From Archivesica marissinica (taxonomy: Eukaryota > Mollusca > Bivalvia > Venerida > Vesicomyidae): a DNA stretch of 64,000 nucleotides. Both the position numbers and the translations under genes were made by a program. This document shows, piece after piece, positions 11,137 to 22,032 of the stretch. Under the pieces are notes generated by a model that was given only the letters and a program-made list of their open reading frames with translations, had not been told where the DNA came from and ran no database searches. Where the stretch lies: NCBI GenBank assembly GCA_014843695.1, contig CM026386.1, forward strand, positions 18,589,811 through 18,653,810. The letters are read 5' to 3'. Every line of letters starts with the position of its first letter. The stretch's first letter is position 1.

Positions 11137-13388
11137 CAGTCACTCACTCTACCATTCGTCAATGACATCACAATAAACACTCACTCTACCATTCGTGAAC
11201 AATGACATCACAAGAAACACTCACTCTACCATTCGTGAACAATGACATCACAAGAAACACTCACTCTACCATTTGTGAACAATGACATCACAATAAACAC
11301 TCACTTTACCATTCGTGAACAATGACATCACAAGAAACACAAACTCTACCATTAGTCAATGATATCACAAGAAACACTCACTCTACCATTAGTCAATGAC
11401 ATCACAAGATACACCAACTCTACCATTAGTCAATGACATCACAAGATACACCAACTCTACCATTAGTCAATGACATCACAAGATACACCAACTCTACCAT
11501 TAGTCAATGACATCACAAGAAACACTCGCTCTACCATTCGTGAACAATGACATCACAAGAAACACAAACTCTACCATTCGTGAACAATGAGATCACAAGA
11601 AACACTCACTCTACCATTCGTGAACAATGACATCACAAGAAACACTCACTCTACCATTCGTGAACAATGACATCACAAGAAACACTCACTCTACCATTTG
11701 TGAACAATGACATCACAATAAACACTCACTCTACCATTAGTGAACAATGACATCACAAGAAACACTCACTCTACCATTTGTGAACAATGACATCACAATA
11801 AACACTCACTCTACCATTAGTGAACAATGACATCACAAGAAACACCCACTCTACCATTCGTGAACAATGACATCACAATAAACACTCACTCTACCATTCG
11901 TGAACAATGACATCACAATAAACACTCACTCTACCATTCGTGAACAATGACATCACAATAAACACCCACTCTACCATTCGTGAACAATGACATCACAAGA
12001 AACACTCACTCTACCATTTGTGAACAATGACATCACAATAAACACTCACTCTACCATTCGTGAACAATGACATCACAAGAAACACAAACTCTACCATTAG
12101 TCAATGATATCACAAGAAACACTCACTCTACCATTAGTCAATGACATCACAAGATACACCAACTCTACCATTAGTCAATGACATCACAAGATACACCAAC
12201 TCTACCATTAGTCAATGACATCACAAGATACACCAACTCTACCATTAGTCAATGACATCACAAGAAACACTCACTCTACCATTCGTGAACAATGACATCA
12301 CAAGAAACACTCACTCTACCATTCGTGAACAATGACATCACAAGAAACACTCACTCTACCATTTGTGAACAATGACATCACAATAAACACTCACTCTACC
12401 ATTCGTGAACAATGACATCACAAGAAACACACACTCTACCATTAGTCAATGACATCACAAGAAACACTCACTCTACCATTAGTCAATGACATCACAAGAT
12501 ACACCCACTCTACCATTAGTCAATGACATCACAATAAACACTCACTCTACCATTCGTGAACAATGACATCACAATAAACACCCACTCTACCATTCGTGAA
12601 CAATGACATCACAAGAAACACTCACTCTACCATTCGTGAACAATGACATCACAAGAAACACTCACTCTACCATTTGTGAACAATGACATCACAAGAAACA
12701 CTCACTCTACCATTCGTGAACAATGACATCACAAGAAACACTCACTCTACCATTTGTGAACAATGACATCACAAGAAACACCCACTCTACCATTCGTGAA
12801 CAATGACATCACAAGAAACACCCACTCTACCATTCGTGAACAATGACATCACAAGAAACACTCACTCTACCATTCGTGAACAATGACATCACAAGAAACA
12901 CTCACTCTACCATTCGTGAACAATGACATCACAAGAAACACTCACTCTACCATTTGTGAACAATGACATCACAATAAACACTCACTCTACCATTAGTGAA
13001 CAATGACATCACAAGAAACACCCACTCTACCATTCGTGAACAATGACATCACAATAAACACTCACTCTACCATTCGTGAACAATGACATCACAATAAACA
13101 CCCACTCTACCATTCGTGAACAATGACATCACAAGAAACACTCACTCTACCATTCGTGAACAATGACATCACAAGAAACACTCACTCTACCATTTGTGAA
13201 CAATGACATCACAAGAAACACCCACTCTACCATTCGTGAACAATGACATCACAAGAAACACCCACTCTACCATTCGTGAACAATGACATCACAAGAAACA
13301 CCCACTCTACCATTCGTGAACAATGACATCACAAGAAACACTCACTCTACCATTCGTGAACAATGACATCACAAGAAACACTCACTCT
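11137..13388. repeat. 40/37-bp minisatellite array (about 57 units)
   Basis: The main unit is 40 bp (CAATGACATCACAAGAAACA, then CTCACTCTACCATTCGTGAA). A 37-bp variant has AGTCAATGACATCACAAGAT, then ACACCAACTCTACCATT. The 37-bp variants cluster in blocks at 11345-11520, 12090-12260 and a shorter one at 12430-12530; the first two blocks are almost identical and about 745 bp apart. The array is cut at 13388 by hAT-L and resumes for 27 bp at 16220. Confidence 0.97.
13381..13388. repeat. 8-bp target-site duplication of hAT-L, left
   Basis: CTCACTCT directly precedes the CAGAG terminus of hAT-L and is repeated at 16220-16227. It is also the array sequence at that phase, so the array is continuous once one copy is removed. 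Confidence 0.85.
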
Positions 13389-13587
13389 CAGAGCTCTAGA
13401 TAAGGTGCGTATACGCGTAATTACGCATCCCCCCTCCCCAAACGTATTTAAATCCATTGTCGTGCGTAAAATACGTTTTGAAATTGAGTCATGCGCGTAA
13501 TAAAATGCACGATTTAGTCCCGTGTGACCTTATAATCGATTAGCGGAACAATGTTCCGCTCAATCAAACACACCATTCACACAAACA

Positions 13588-13869
13588 ATGGCGTATCCTC
13601 GTATCATTGGATCAAAGCGCGGTCGCTTTCGAAAGCCGCTGTCGCAAGCGACAGGTAGTATGCTACAATATTTAACTGTCCAACACAGTCACGACGTTCC
13701 ACAGAACATTGCTAGGGTGTTAATTGACGATCTAGTTGTATTCGTAGCCAATATATGTGAAAAGAAAAGCAAAAAACATACGGGTGTTAAGTTATCGGAC
13801 AAAACGGTGTGGATATGGAAAAGCCAGTATAGTTGCAGGGTTCATTCTAGGTCAGAATTGTTGGGATAA
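13588..13869 (+). CDS. hypothetical 93-residue frame inside hAT-L
   Basis: An ATG-started frame in a GC-richer stretch of hAT-L, opening MAYPRIIGSKRGRFRKP, basic, with a Lys-rich segment around residues 58-68. No domain is recognised, and it is far shorter than a hAT transposase (usually 500-700 residues). It could be a surviving first exon of the element's gene (GTGAGA occurs just after the stop codon) or chance. It is not a host gene I can name. Confidence 0.25.
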   Translation: MAYPRIIGSKRGRFRKPLSQATGSMLQYLTVQHSHDVPQNIARVLIDDLVVFVANICEKKSKKHTGVKLSDKTVWIWKSQYSCRVHSRSELLG

Positions 13870-13904
13870 GTGAGAAAGCGTGTGATCGCTTCCTTAAATG
13901 GTAT

Positions 13905-14152
13905 TATTTAATATACTTCTGCAAAATAGGGTTAAAATGCACAGTACAACCATTAAATACAACATTTGAATAGAAGGAGTGCTTTATAATGGGCCAGTCC
14001 ATCTTACTAGACAAAATTTTGTTTAAAAATCGTAAAAACCAAAAAATATATTTATTTTATAGGGAGAAGTGGGGCCCCCAGAGGGCGAAGTCAGGGTCTC
14101 TAGGGCGACAATTTCGCCCACATCGCCCTCTAGAATGATCCCTGATAGTTGG
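13905..14152 (+). repeat. rep-J dispersed repeat, copy 1
   Basis: From AATATACTTCTGCAAAAT through GTGCTTTATAATGGGCCA to CCCTCTAGAATGATCCCTG. It is closely matched at 37221-37464 and partly at 56822-56934 and 39105-39133. No tRNA head or inverted repeat was seen; class unknown. Confidence 0.85.
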
Positions 14153-14876
14153 CTTGAAGCTAACACAATCGACGGAGAACTTCGTCTGAAGTGCTCGTCG
14201 ATTTGTACGAAACAGAATGTGTTTGAAAGTTAATTAGTTTATTTGAGGTATCTTTAAATTTTCAGGATACCCTTAAGTTTAATATGTAGGGGTAAAGTTT
14301 GGTAAACTACCCTTTGCCAAAACATTCAAGGGGTACATTACCCTTTGCCAAAAAATTCAAGGGGTAAAATACCCTTTACACCAAAACTTATCTAGACCTC
14401 TGCAGTCTTTCCGAAAGACCGTCGGACCGCCAGTCCTGACCGGTAAAAAATCGTTCGGTCCGATAAAATACCCGTTAACGCCGGTCCTTCTGGCCGGTAA
14501 AATTTTAGTCGTCAGCATCATTCCAATTCTCACCGCGTGACATTTTTACAACGCACCAGTCATCTAGTTCCCGGCTATATTTGTTTCATAGCGCTTTACA
14601 ACACCGTTTTGAATGGAATACGGGTACCAGCTACACCGGGTGTTTTTGTGTCAAATTTCCGTAAAATCTTTATCTCAACCAGCCGATCAGAATATAGTAT
14701 CAACCACGCATAAAGAACTTGCTCCGCCCAGGGTTAGGGTCAAAACGCGTGGTTGATGTCATTATTCAGTTGGGTGGTTGAGAAAAAAGGCTTACCAATA
14801 ATTTCGGCAGAAGAATCCAGAATTTATCAGGTGATTTCGGTTTCATATTTCTAATTAGACCAGTTTATCAGTCAAT

Positions 14877-15703
14877 ATGATCAGTGGCTTAAAATATTTT
14901 GCCGGAGCAGTACCTGGCTCCAAGTCTAACTCAAAGAGAAAGGCAGCACCATCCGAGTCCGATAACATTGAGAGCAAAAGGAAATATGAAGCCAACAGAT
15001 AGGAAAGAAAATTTATGGACAGCTGGAAAGAGGATCGACCTTGGTTACTATTCGATCATGAAAAGAACCACATGACCTGTACTCTGTGTGTTGACCACTT
15101 TGCCAATGGCCCCAATCAGAACCTAAATCTGCATGGGCAAAACAAATTTATTACAGGTTGCTCAAATAAAAAGTTGTCAACAATTGTAGCACAGACTAGC
15201 TAAAGAGAAATCTGAGGTAAATGCACAGAGCTCAGAAGCAATGATGCAGTCAAGTGCAGGAAAGGCCCTTAGGCAACTAAAGGCTGCAGAACGGCATAGA
15301 TTGGCATTTCTTTTCCGTAATGTACATGCTGTTGCCAAGAACAATAGGCCTCTTAGTGACTATACGTGGTTATGTCATATTGACCAGGCCAAGGGTCTTG
15401 ACATTGGTCAATCCTATTTGAACCAAAAGGCTGCTCTCGTTTTCCTTTCATCTATTGCAGATGCTGAGATTACCGTAGAAGCTCCAACCTAACCAATGCA
15501 GCATCAACAGCTTCCAAAGACATCAAATCAACAGTGAAGATGAAATTTGCTTAGACCTATCCGATATTCAGGACACTGACGTTCAGGAAGTGAACGACTT
15601 GTTTGCCAGTGACATAGATCTTCCATTTGACTGTGACTACTCTAATGACTATCAGAGCGAGGAAGACAACTTAGACAAGTTGATTGAGTTTTCACATGAC
15701 TGA
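14877..15703 (+). pseudogene. decayed hAT-related gene with TTF-type zinc finger
   Basis: The first ATG (14877) reads 41 codons, rich in Ser/Lys, to an in-frame TAG at 15000-15002. The same frame continues as MDSWKEDRPWLLFDHEKNHM, then CTLC (C-x2-C) and KFITGCSNKK, the pattern of a TTF-type zinc finger found at the N terminus of ZNF862-like hAT-derived proteins. A frameshift near 15190 moves to the frame 15241-15492, with FLFRNVHAVAKNNRPLSDY and AKGLDIGQSY, again typical of that family after the finger. A second frameshift near 15480 gives an acidic C terminus ending at 15703. No RNase H-like catalytic core or hAT dimerisation segment is seen, so the gene is also internally deleted or was always short. 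Family placement is from memory of the motifs, without alignment. Confidence 0.65.
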
Positions 15704-16119
15704 TTGCACATGTTCTGTCAAAATAAACCAAGAATATAAAACCGATTGTATTGACTTTCTTAATGAAATCTTTGTAAAAGACAATATAATATACGATAAT
15801 CTGTTCATTTCCAGACTTCCCCAGAGTACCCGTATCTTAGTTTAATAATATTTTATTGCATATGTACACATAAACATGATCAAGCAGAATTCAATACAAT
15901 CTTACAAAAATTACATACACACACAAATGGGTTGGACACAAGTTATTTCACCATTAGATTTGGTCCTTGGGACCTCCACATTGTAGCAGATAAATAAGTA
16001 ATGGTTTATTATATACACGTATCTGTATCCGTATTGATCCTGGCTTAAGGTTATTATAAAGCATATGAAGTGTTTCTAAAAGACGAGACCAGTATATATC
16101 TGATGAATTACATTATTTT
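15704..16119. other. hAT-K 3' non-coding part
   Basis: AT-rich sequence between the gene remnant and the subterminal repeats. AAATAAA-like signals lie near 15722. No further frame. Confidence 0.5.
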
Positions 16120-16219
16120 TTTCGGGCCAGTATAATTTCATTCGGTCTGGTAAAAGTTCAAGGTTTACCAGACCGAATGTCCAGTAAATTGTTGAGGTCT
16201 TTCACATAGACTGCCTCTG

Positions 16220-16246
16220 CTCACTCTACCATTAGTGAACAATGCT
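16220..16246. repeat. resumed edge of the 40-bp array
   Basis: CTCACTCTACCATTAGTG, then AACAATG, is array sequence in the correct phase after the nested insertions. It then stops, so the insertions are within one unit of the array's right edge. Confidence 0.9.
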
Positions 16247-16599
16247 GATAACAGCATGCACTTAATATGAACCTGATTCTAAGAACAATAAAGATTTAGT
16301 TCTGTGGCAAGTTCAGCACATACCATTTATTAAGGAACAGCTTGTTGTCTTCAATTTACACCCTTGGTAATTCTCACTTATTTGTGAAATTGTTGTTTCA
16401 TATTAAAGTTCAATAGTTGTGCTAATTGCTGCATTAGCACACAACAAAACTAGCAAAAGTGATAAAATATGTTAAAAGGTATCATGTTCTTAAGGGAATA
16501 TATATAAAAGAGAGGAATGGGCAATTAAATAATGGTTTTACTGACACCTCTCTCTCTCTCTCTCTCCCTCATAATACACATACAGGTGTGCAACATGTG
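16247..16599. other. unassigned sequence with (TC)n tract
   Basis: Contains a short (CT)n run at 16549-16567. No other feature recognised. Confidence 0.5.
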
Positions 16600-17300
16600 T
16601 CCATTATTCCAACAATATTCCACATAAAATACATTCTGTTAAATCTGCCAATATACCATTACATCAAGGGGGTGGGGTACGTATATTTAAGGACTGAATT
16701 ACGGGTCAATAGTTTCTATTGCGGTATGAACTTCAACTATATTGGACACATAAAACACATTCCGTTAAATCTGCCTATAAACCGATACATCAAGGGGGTG
16801 GGGTACGTACATTTAAGGAATAAGGAATGAATTGCAGGTTAATAGTTTCCATTAATTATGGGTTAATAGTTTCCATTAATTACGGGTTTGTTTCCATTAA
16901 TTACGGGTTAATAGTTTCCAATGCAGTATGAACTATATTGGACACATAAAATGCAATCACTAAAATCTGCCAATAAACCGATACATCAAGGGTGGGGTAC
17001 GCACATTTAAGGACTGAATTATGGGTTAATAGTTTCCATTGTGGTATAAACTATGTTGGGTGTGCTTAAAGTGTGTGGGAGGCCAAATGACACAAAGAAA
17101 TATCACACTTTGCATTTAAAGTCTATTTAATGATATTTTTGTGATTTACTGTGTGGTGGAGCTAATAATTAGATCATCCTTGGAACTGTAAGACACACCC
17201 TTTTATTGCGAAAGACGCTGCCCAACATTGCAAATGCGCATGCCAGTAACTTCGAGTGCGCATGTCAGCTGCATATCATTAGTGGGGAAATTCATACGAA
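16600..17300 (+). repeat. rep-I, long dispersed repeat with 124-bp subrepeats
   Basis: A segment with CATCAAGGGGGTGGGGTACG, GGTTAATAGTTTCC and TATATTGGACACATAAAA is repeated about three times (near 16624, 16748 and 16940) with extra small repeats of TTTCCATTAATTA. The right part (GTGTGTGGGAGGCC, CATGCCAGTAACTTCG, ATGTCAGCTGCATATCA) matches, inverted, the sequence at 41545-41985. The 16459-16830 frame runs through the subrepeats and is not a gene. Confidence 0.8.
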
Positions 17301-17394
17301 AATAAATACAAACATGGCAAATCTGTTCACTGAAGGAAATGCACTAGTGATGTAAGTAAAGTAAAGGGTTTGTTTACATATAGAGTCACCCCTA

Positions 17395-17608
17395 TTGAAG
17401 GGGCCAGCCATTTCTGACTTCTGAGACACCTCTTATGGACATCAGTACTTCCCGAATCCTATCCTTGAAGGCCTGAAGGTGCCTGACAATCGGTAACCAT
17501 TAGTCAACTAGCTGGTGTGGCACACCAACCGGCCATATCAGAATGAACCCCTGACAAGGTTCGAACATTCCACCTCCCGCTCTGTAGGCCAATAGGCCAC
17601 GGAGACGG
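17395..17608 (-). mobile_element. SINE-5, tRNA-headed, single copy seen
   Basis: On the minus strand the head reads GTCTCCGTGGCCTATTGGCC (A-box-like) and GAATGTTCGAACCTTG (B-box-like). The body runs to lower coordinates with GGCACCTTCAGGCC. The head differs from the other families here. Calling it a SINE rests on the tRNA-like promoter boxes only. Confidence 0.55.
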
Positions 17609-17933
17609 TATATGAATGTTGCGTACACCTGAGAAATGGAAACAAGTTTCGACATTCTTTTTTTCTTACAAGAAAGTTAAAACTTTTGTAGCAAAATCAT
17701 TGCTTATCCGACACTTTCATGATATATTAACTAAGCCATTTATTACATTTTCAATGGAAATATATCTAAACAGTGTTAATACAATAGCATAAAAAACATG
17801 AAAGGAAAATGTTCACGTAATTGGCTTTTTAAATACATTATATTTCTATAAATGAATGCATAACATAATAAATAAAACAACACGATTTTAATGAGGGGTA
17901 TGTAAATGGAAGCTAATTCATATGTTCATGGGA
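17609..17933. other. unassigned AT-rich sequence
   Basis: No feature recognised. Confidence 0.5.
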
Positions 17934-18527
17934 TGGGCCCGACCTCGATATATAGGATTTCATGATAGGCCCGACCCCGATATATAGGATTTCATGATAT
18001 GCCGGACCCCGATATATAGGATTTCATGATAGGCCCCGACCCCGATATATAGGATTTCATGACAGGTCCGACCCCGATATATAGGATTTCATGATAGGCC
18101 CGACCCCGATATATAGGATTTCATGATAGGCCCGACCCCGATATATAGGATTTCATGATAGGTCCGACCCCGATATATAGGATTTCATGATAGGCCCGAC
18201 CCCGATATACGATTTCATGATAGGCCGCCCGACCCCGATATATAGGATTTCATGATAGGTCCGACCCCGATATATAGGATTTCATGATAGGCCCCGACCC
18301 CGATATATAGGATTTCATGATAGGCCCGACCCCGATATATAGGATTTCATGATAGGCCCCGACCCCGATATATAGGATTTCATGATAGGCCCGACCCCGA
18401 TATATAGGATTTCATGATAGGTCCGACCCCGATATATAAGATTTCATGATAGGCCTGACCCCGATATATAGGATTTCATGATAGGCCCGACCTCGATATA
18501 TAGGATTTCATGATAGGCCCGACCACA
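17934..18527. repeat. 32-bp minisatellite array (about 18 units)
   Basis: Units of 32 bp (GATAGGCCCGACCCCG, then ATATATAGGATTTCAT). Variation is mainly at the CCC/TCC/CCCC step. One unit near 18207 lost 4 bp, and the one near 18220 gained GCC. Confidence 0.97.
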
Positions 18528-19035
18528 GAAAGCAGTGTAGCTTGTTATATTTCATTAGTTATTATTGTTGATATGAAAGCAAATTGCAATAAGACCGGGA
18601 GGGGTGCAAGAAATTAAGTGCTGATTCATGAACTAAGTGGGTGTTAATTAACAGGAAAATGTTCATTATAGTAGTTTATATTCAACTTTTAATAAAATCC
18701 TTCTAATGTTTTCAATCTTCAAACAAACTTTGCAAAGTTTTTTTACTAGTTTACAACCCTCTACATTTTATTTTCAGATTAAATTAAATAAAATCATAAA
18801 CAAAAATTAAATGACTGCATGATTAAATTAAATCTATACTTTGAAGAGCTCTGAAATTATGCTTCAAAGCTGTCATATGACCTTTCTGTTCAAAGGAAAT
18901 GTCAAGGTCACAAACAAGATTTTATCTATAATGCATGGTGCACAGAACATAAATGTGTGACCAATTTTTAAGCCTGAATAATAAAGATCTTAATCTCATA
19001 TCAGTCAGATAGTCAATACTTGCTTTAGAATGCTT
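18528..19035. other. unassigned AT-rich sequence
   Basis: No gene or repeat recognised. Confidence 0.5.
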
Positions 19036-19082
19036 GTGAAAAGGGCGGTGGTTCTACCCAAGTGCCCCTTTGAGCCTGAAAT
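19036..19082 (+). mobile_element. SINE-6 fragment
   Basis: GGCGGTGGTTCTACCC (B-box-like), then GTGCCCCTTTGAGCCTG and AAATACTG, matches the reverse complement of the SINE-6 copy at 27420-27573. Confidence 0.55.
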
Positions 19083-19090
19083 ACTGCTTA

Positions 19091-19395
19091 CGTTTAAGCT
19101 TTATTTATTTTACAACGATTGCGAAGCAAGTTTTAACAACTTATATTAATCACTCTCGTTGGCGCGGATGAAAGCGTATATGAGGTCATTCGTGTGGGAG
19201 GAAACCGGAGTACCCGGAGAAAACCAACCTGTCCGATCTGGCGACCACCGTACCACCTCACATACTTCCCGGTCCGAAGATCGAACCCGGGTTGCATTGG
19301 TGAGATTTACGCTTTCATCCGCGCCAACGAGAATGATTAATATAAGTTTTTAAAACTTGATTTGCAATCGTTGTAAAATAAATAAAGTTTAAACT
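19091..19395. mobile_element. SINE-2 inverted dimer
   Basis: A minus-strand SINE-2 (tail TTATTTATTTTACAACG at 19100, B box GATCGAACCCGGG near 19280) is joined head-to-body at about 19304 to a plus-strand SINE-2 tail (CGCTTTCATCCGCGCC to GTAAAATAAATAAAG). The two tails form an inverted repeat of about 90 bp with 120 bp between the arms. Confidence 0.85.
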
Positions 19396-19429
19396 AATAA
19401 GCCCACTTAGATGATATGATTTTTTTAAA

Positions 19430-19465
19430 TTTATGTTTATTTAACGGCGCTACAGGTTGCCCATT
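19430..19465 (-). mobile_element. SINE-3 tail remnant
   Basis: GTTTATTTAACGGCGC, then TACAGGTTGCCCAT, is the SINE-3 3' end in reverse, interrupted directly by the TTAACCC end of TM-A. Confidence 0.65.
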
Positions 19466-19708
19466 TTAACCCATTCAACCCCAAGTAACTGAAATGGACT
19501 GGTCCATGATATTTTTAGACCAATAAATTAATAACAAAATTACATTTGGATCAGTTCATTTATCAAAATGGGTAATTTTTTTCTAAAAATAGTTATATTA
19601 CTTGAAAAAAGTGCAGATCCTGATGAGACGGCTCGTCATGAGCCGGCTCATCTGGATCTACACTTTTTTGTAAGCCTATTGAGAGGTCTGTGGTGTTGAA
19701 AGGGTTAA
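19466..19708 (+). mobile_element. TM-A MITE
   Basis: Full-length copy: TTAACCCATTCAACCCC at the left, GTTGAAAGGGTTAA at the right, central GACGGCTCGTC / GAGCCGGCTCATC palindrome. TTAA at both ends. No coding capacity. Confidence 0.9.
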
Positions 19709-19727
19709 GCAACATGCAGATTACCTA

Positions 19728-19902
19728 ACAACACCTTTCCTGGGCAGGCTCCAGTACTTGGTGCACCAATCTCCGCACGAAACTGCCAACTTTTTCATAT
19801 AAAGGGACACGGTCTGAGCGGGGCTCGAACCCGTGACCATCAGTGGTGATAGGCTACAGTGGTATACAAGTCAGCGACGGTAACCACTCGACAACGGAGG
19901 CA
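19728..19902 (-). mobile_element. SINE-4, tail-truncated copy
   Basis: Reverse orientation. Head end GACGGTAACCACTCGAC, B box (GGCTCGAACCCGTGACC) and an apparent long variable arm between TATACAAG and the B box indicate a type II (Leu/Ser-like) tRNA head. Body TTTCATATAAAGG and CCTGGGCAGGCTCCAG. Confidence 0.87.
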
Positions 19903-20657
19903 GTCTTTAAACTAAATTTGTAAAAAGCTGAATTTGTAATACCAATATTGCATACAGTACATGGTAAACTGGTGTAGTCATATTGTTCCCACTTATATAA
20001 AATTAGGTAAAAACGGGTGTGGGACGGATAGACATGCAGACAGACAGAATGTGTTTAAGAGTGTTTAAGATCAAATACACTCAAATGGACGGACAAACAG
20101 ACAGCAACTATATATATACATACCATGAACCTGTAACCACCAACAACTAGACTTTGTCCACCGCGTTTGTTGCGGACAAACCCAATTTGAACTTGTGCAT
20201 TCGCCATAACATTAAGTTGTATGCATATGACATATTATATAATGTCTACTGGACAACAGCAAGTGGGAATACAAGGATTAAACCGGTAAACTGTCTGTTG
20301 ACAAAGCAAGAAATTCAAATTTGTTGATGTCATTATTGGTGTACAATTTATAGCTCCGGTACATCTGTATGAAAAAAAAACCCTGCAAGTATTATTTCAT
20401 TACTGTTTTGAGTAGGTTTTAATGATCTTTTACTTAATCTTTTTAGTATAAATACATACAGATGTGAAATATCTCCCCCTGTATTGAGTTATTTTCCACA
20501 GTTGAGAATTTTTTTAATGTTTTCAACTGTGCGGCTGGTTAAAAATGCAGTGTTGGTGTGATTAGGTTTTTCATAGTCGCCCAAATGTATTTATACAGTT
20601 AGTTTTATGTTTTCTTATCATTAATACAGTTGCCCACATGAGTGTTGTTTGTTTGTA
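19903..20657. other. unassigned AT-rich sequence
   Basis: No gene, array or transposon end recognised. Confidence 0.5.
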
Positions 20658-20842
20658 TGTTTGGGGTTTACGCCTCCATCAGCACCATTTTGGGCTATAT
20701 CGTCGGGGGTGGGGCAGTATACTTAACAACACCATTCCTGGGCAGGCTCCAACAGTAAACCAGTACTTGGTGCACAACCCTCTGTAAGAAACTGCCAAAT
20801 TTTTCATATAAACAGATACGGCCTGAGCGGGGCTCGACCCAG
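20658..20842 (-). mobile_element. SINE-4, head-truncated copy
   Basis: Has the tail (GGGGTTTACGCCTCCATC, CACCATTTTGGGCTATAT) and body in reverse orientation and stops inside the B box (GGGGCTCGACCC). The tRNA head is missing. Confidence 0.85.
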
Positions 20843-20949
20843 TAAATCATGATAATTAAGGATATAATACGAGACTAACATGTTATTACATACAAATAAA
20901 TTTGAGCTAATTTATATCTTCAATATATGGATCTTTGAGACAGTGATAG

Positions 20950-21193
20950 TTAATCCTTTCAACACCACAGACCTCTAAATTGGCTTACAAAAAAGTGTAG
21001 ATCCAGATGAGCCGGCTCGTGACGAGCCGTCTCATCAGGATCTGCACTTTTATCAAGTAATATAACTATTTTTAGAAAAATAATTACCCATTTTGATAAA
21101 TGAACTGATCCAAATGTAATTTTGTTATTAATTTATTGGTCTAAAAATATCATGGACCAGTCCATGTCAGTTACTTGGTGTTGAATGGGTTAA
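20950..21193 (-). mobile_element. TM-A MITE
   Basis: Reverse orientation: TTAATCCTTTCAACACC at the left, GTTGAATGGGTTAA at the right, core GCCGGCTCGTGACGAGCC. One CCC-to-TCC change at the left end. Confidence 0.9.
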
Positions 21194-21874
21194 TATGCTA
21201 TTTGCTATGTTGATGTATACACATATTTTTACTATAAGAGTAATTTAGAGTAATTTAGCATAATTTCTTTCTATACCTGAAATTTTGAAATTTGTCCAAG
21301 TTACCCCCCACCCACACACACCCCTCTTCCGAAAACCACTCTTAACCGTAAACCCTTCCAAACACATGGCTGTCCGGATTAGAGGGGTTTCAATGGTTAC
21401 CCAAGCTGCTACCACTATAACAATAGACTGACTATTGACTATACCTAAACTATGGCAAAGAGAATATCGACATTGTAAGAATGTGAAATAGAGGATATTT
21501 GTGTTTATTGGTGTACGGTAGATTTTTATTTCCTCGAGTGATCACCGAAATTTGGAAATACATATTCCGTTGATCATGGGATGAAATCAAATCCTATCTA
21601 CACTAATAAATCGTCTTTTTCTTTTATGATTTCCAATGACTTTGGCTAATATAATATTTGTTTTCAAATTTTATTGATTTTTAACTGCCCTGTCTGGAGC
21701 CTCATTGCACAACCGCACAGCCACTTCTCTTAGTGTGAATCGAGCAGGAATGTGAAACGCAACCGGTGAATGAGAAAATGCCTTCAAAGCTGAAAAAACT
21801 CTATCATTCATTGGAAACGATAATAAAAAGAATGAGAAAATAACCTCAAAACCGAGACAACTCATATCATTCCT
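21194..21874. other. unassigned sequence
   Basis: No feature recognised. The 21671-21991 minus frame overlaps the following SINE-1 and has no domain. Confidence 0.5.
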
Positions 21875-22032
21875 TAGTTTATACAAATTTATTTTAGCTT
21901 GATTGCGAAACAAGTTCTTACAACTTATATTAATCACTCTCGAGACCTCATTCCTGATGGAATCCATCGCCACGATGGAGAGAAGAGGCAACGTGGAATT
22001 AAAATGCCTTGCCTAATGGCACAATCGTATTA
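21875..22032 (-). mobile_element. SINE-1, 5'-truncated copy
   Basis: Reverse orientation: tail TTTATACAAATTTATTTT and GATTGCGAAACAAG, body GATGGAATCCATCGCCAC to GCACAATCG. The tRNA head is absent. Confidence 0.85.

Larger units (their letters stand above)
13389..14402. mobile_element. hAT-L, hAT-like element inserted in the 40-bp array
   Basis: The left end CAGAGCTCTAGATAAG and the right end CTTATCTAGACCTCTG are inverted repeats matching the hAT-type CAGNG terminus. With hAT-K and its 6-bp duplication removed, hAT-L is flanked by the 8-bp duplication CTCACTCT, the length usual for hAT insertions. The interior holds a 93-residue open frame and a rep-J segment. No transposase catalytic domain is recognisable. 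Confidence 0.8.
14403..16213 (+). mobile_element. hAT-K, hAT-like element carrying a broken gene
   Basis: Imperfect terminal inverted repeats (left CAGTCTTTCCGAAAGACC; right end reverse-complements to CAGTCTATGTGAAAGACC) are flanked by a 6-bp direct repeat, CCTCTG, at 14397-14402 and 16214-16219. Subterminal words of the form GGTCYGGTAAAA recur near both ends (14438-14510, 16120-16190), as transposase-binding repeats do. The interior carries a gene remnant of hAT type. It sits exactly at the right terminus of hAT-L, so it inserted later. Confidence 0.75.

Noticed and set aside
11137..13388. CRISPR-like repeat pattern
   Set aside because: Units are contiguous with no unique spacers, and the context is eukaryotic. 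The same applies to all other arrays.
11137..13388. TGACATCA in each 40-bp unit as a CRE/AP-1-like regulatory site
   Set aside because: It differs from TGACGTCA, occurs only because the unit is repeated, and has no nearby gene.
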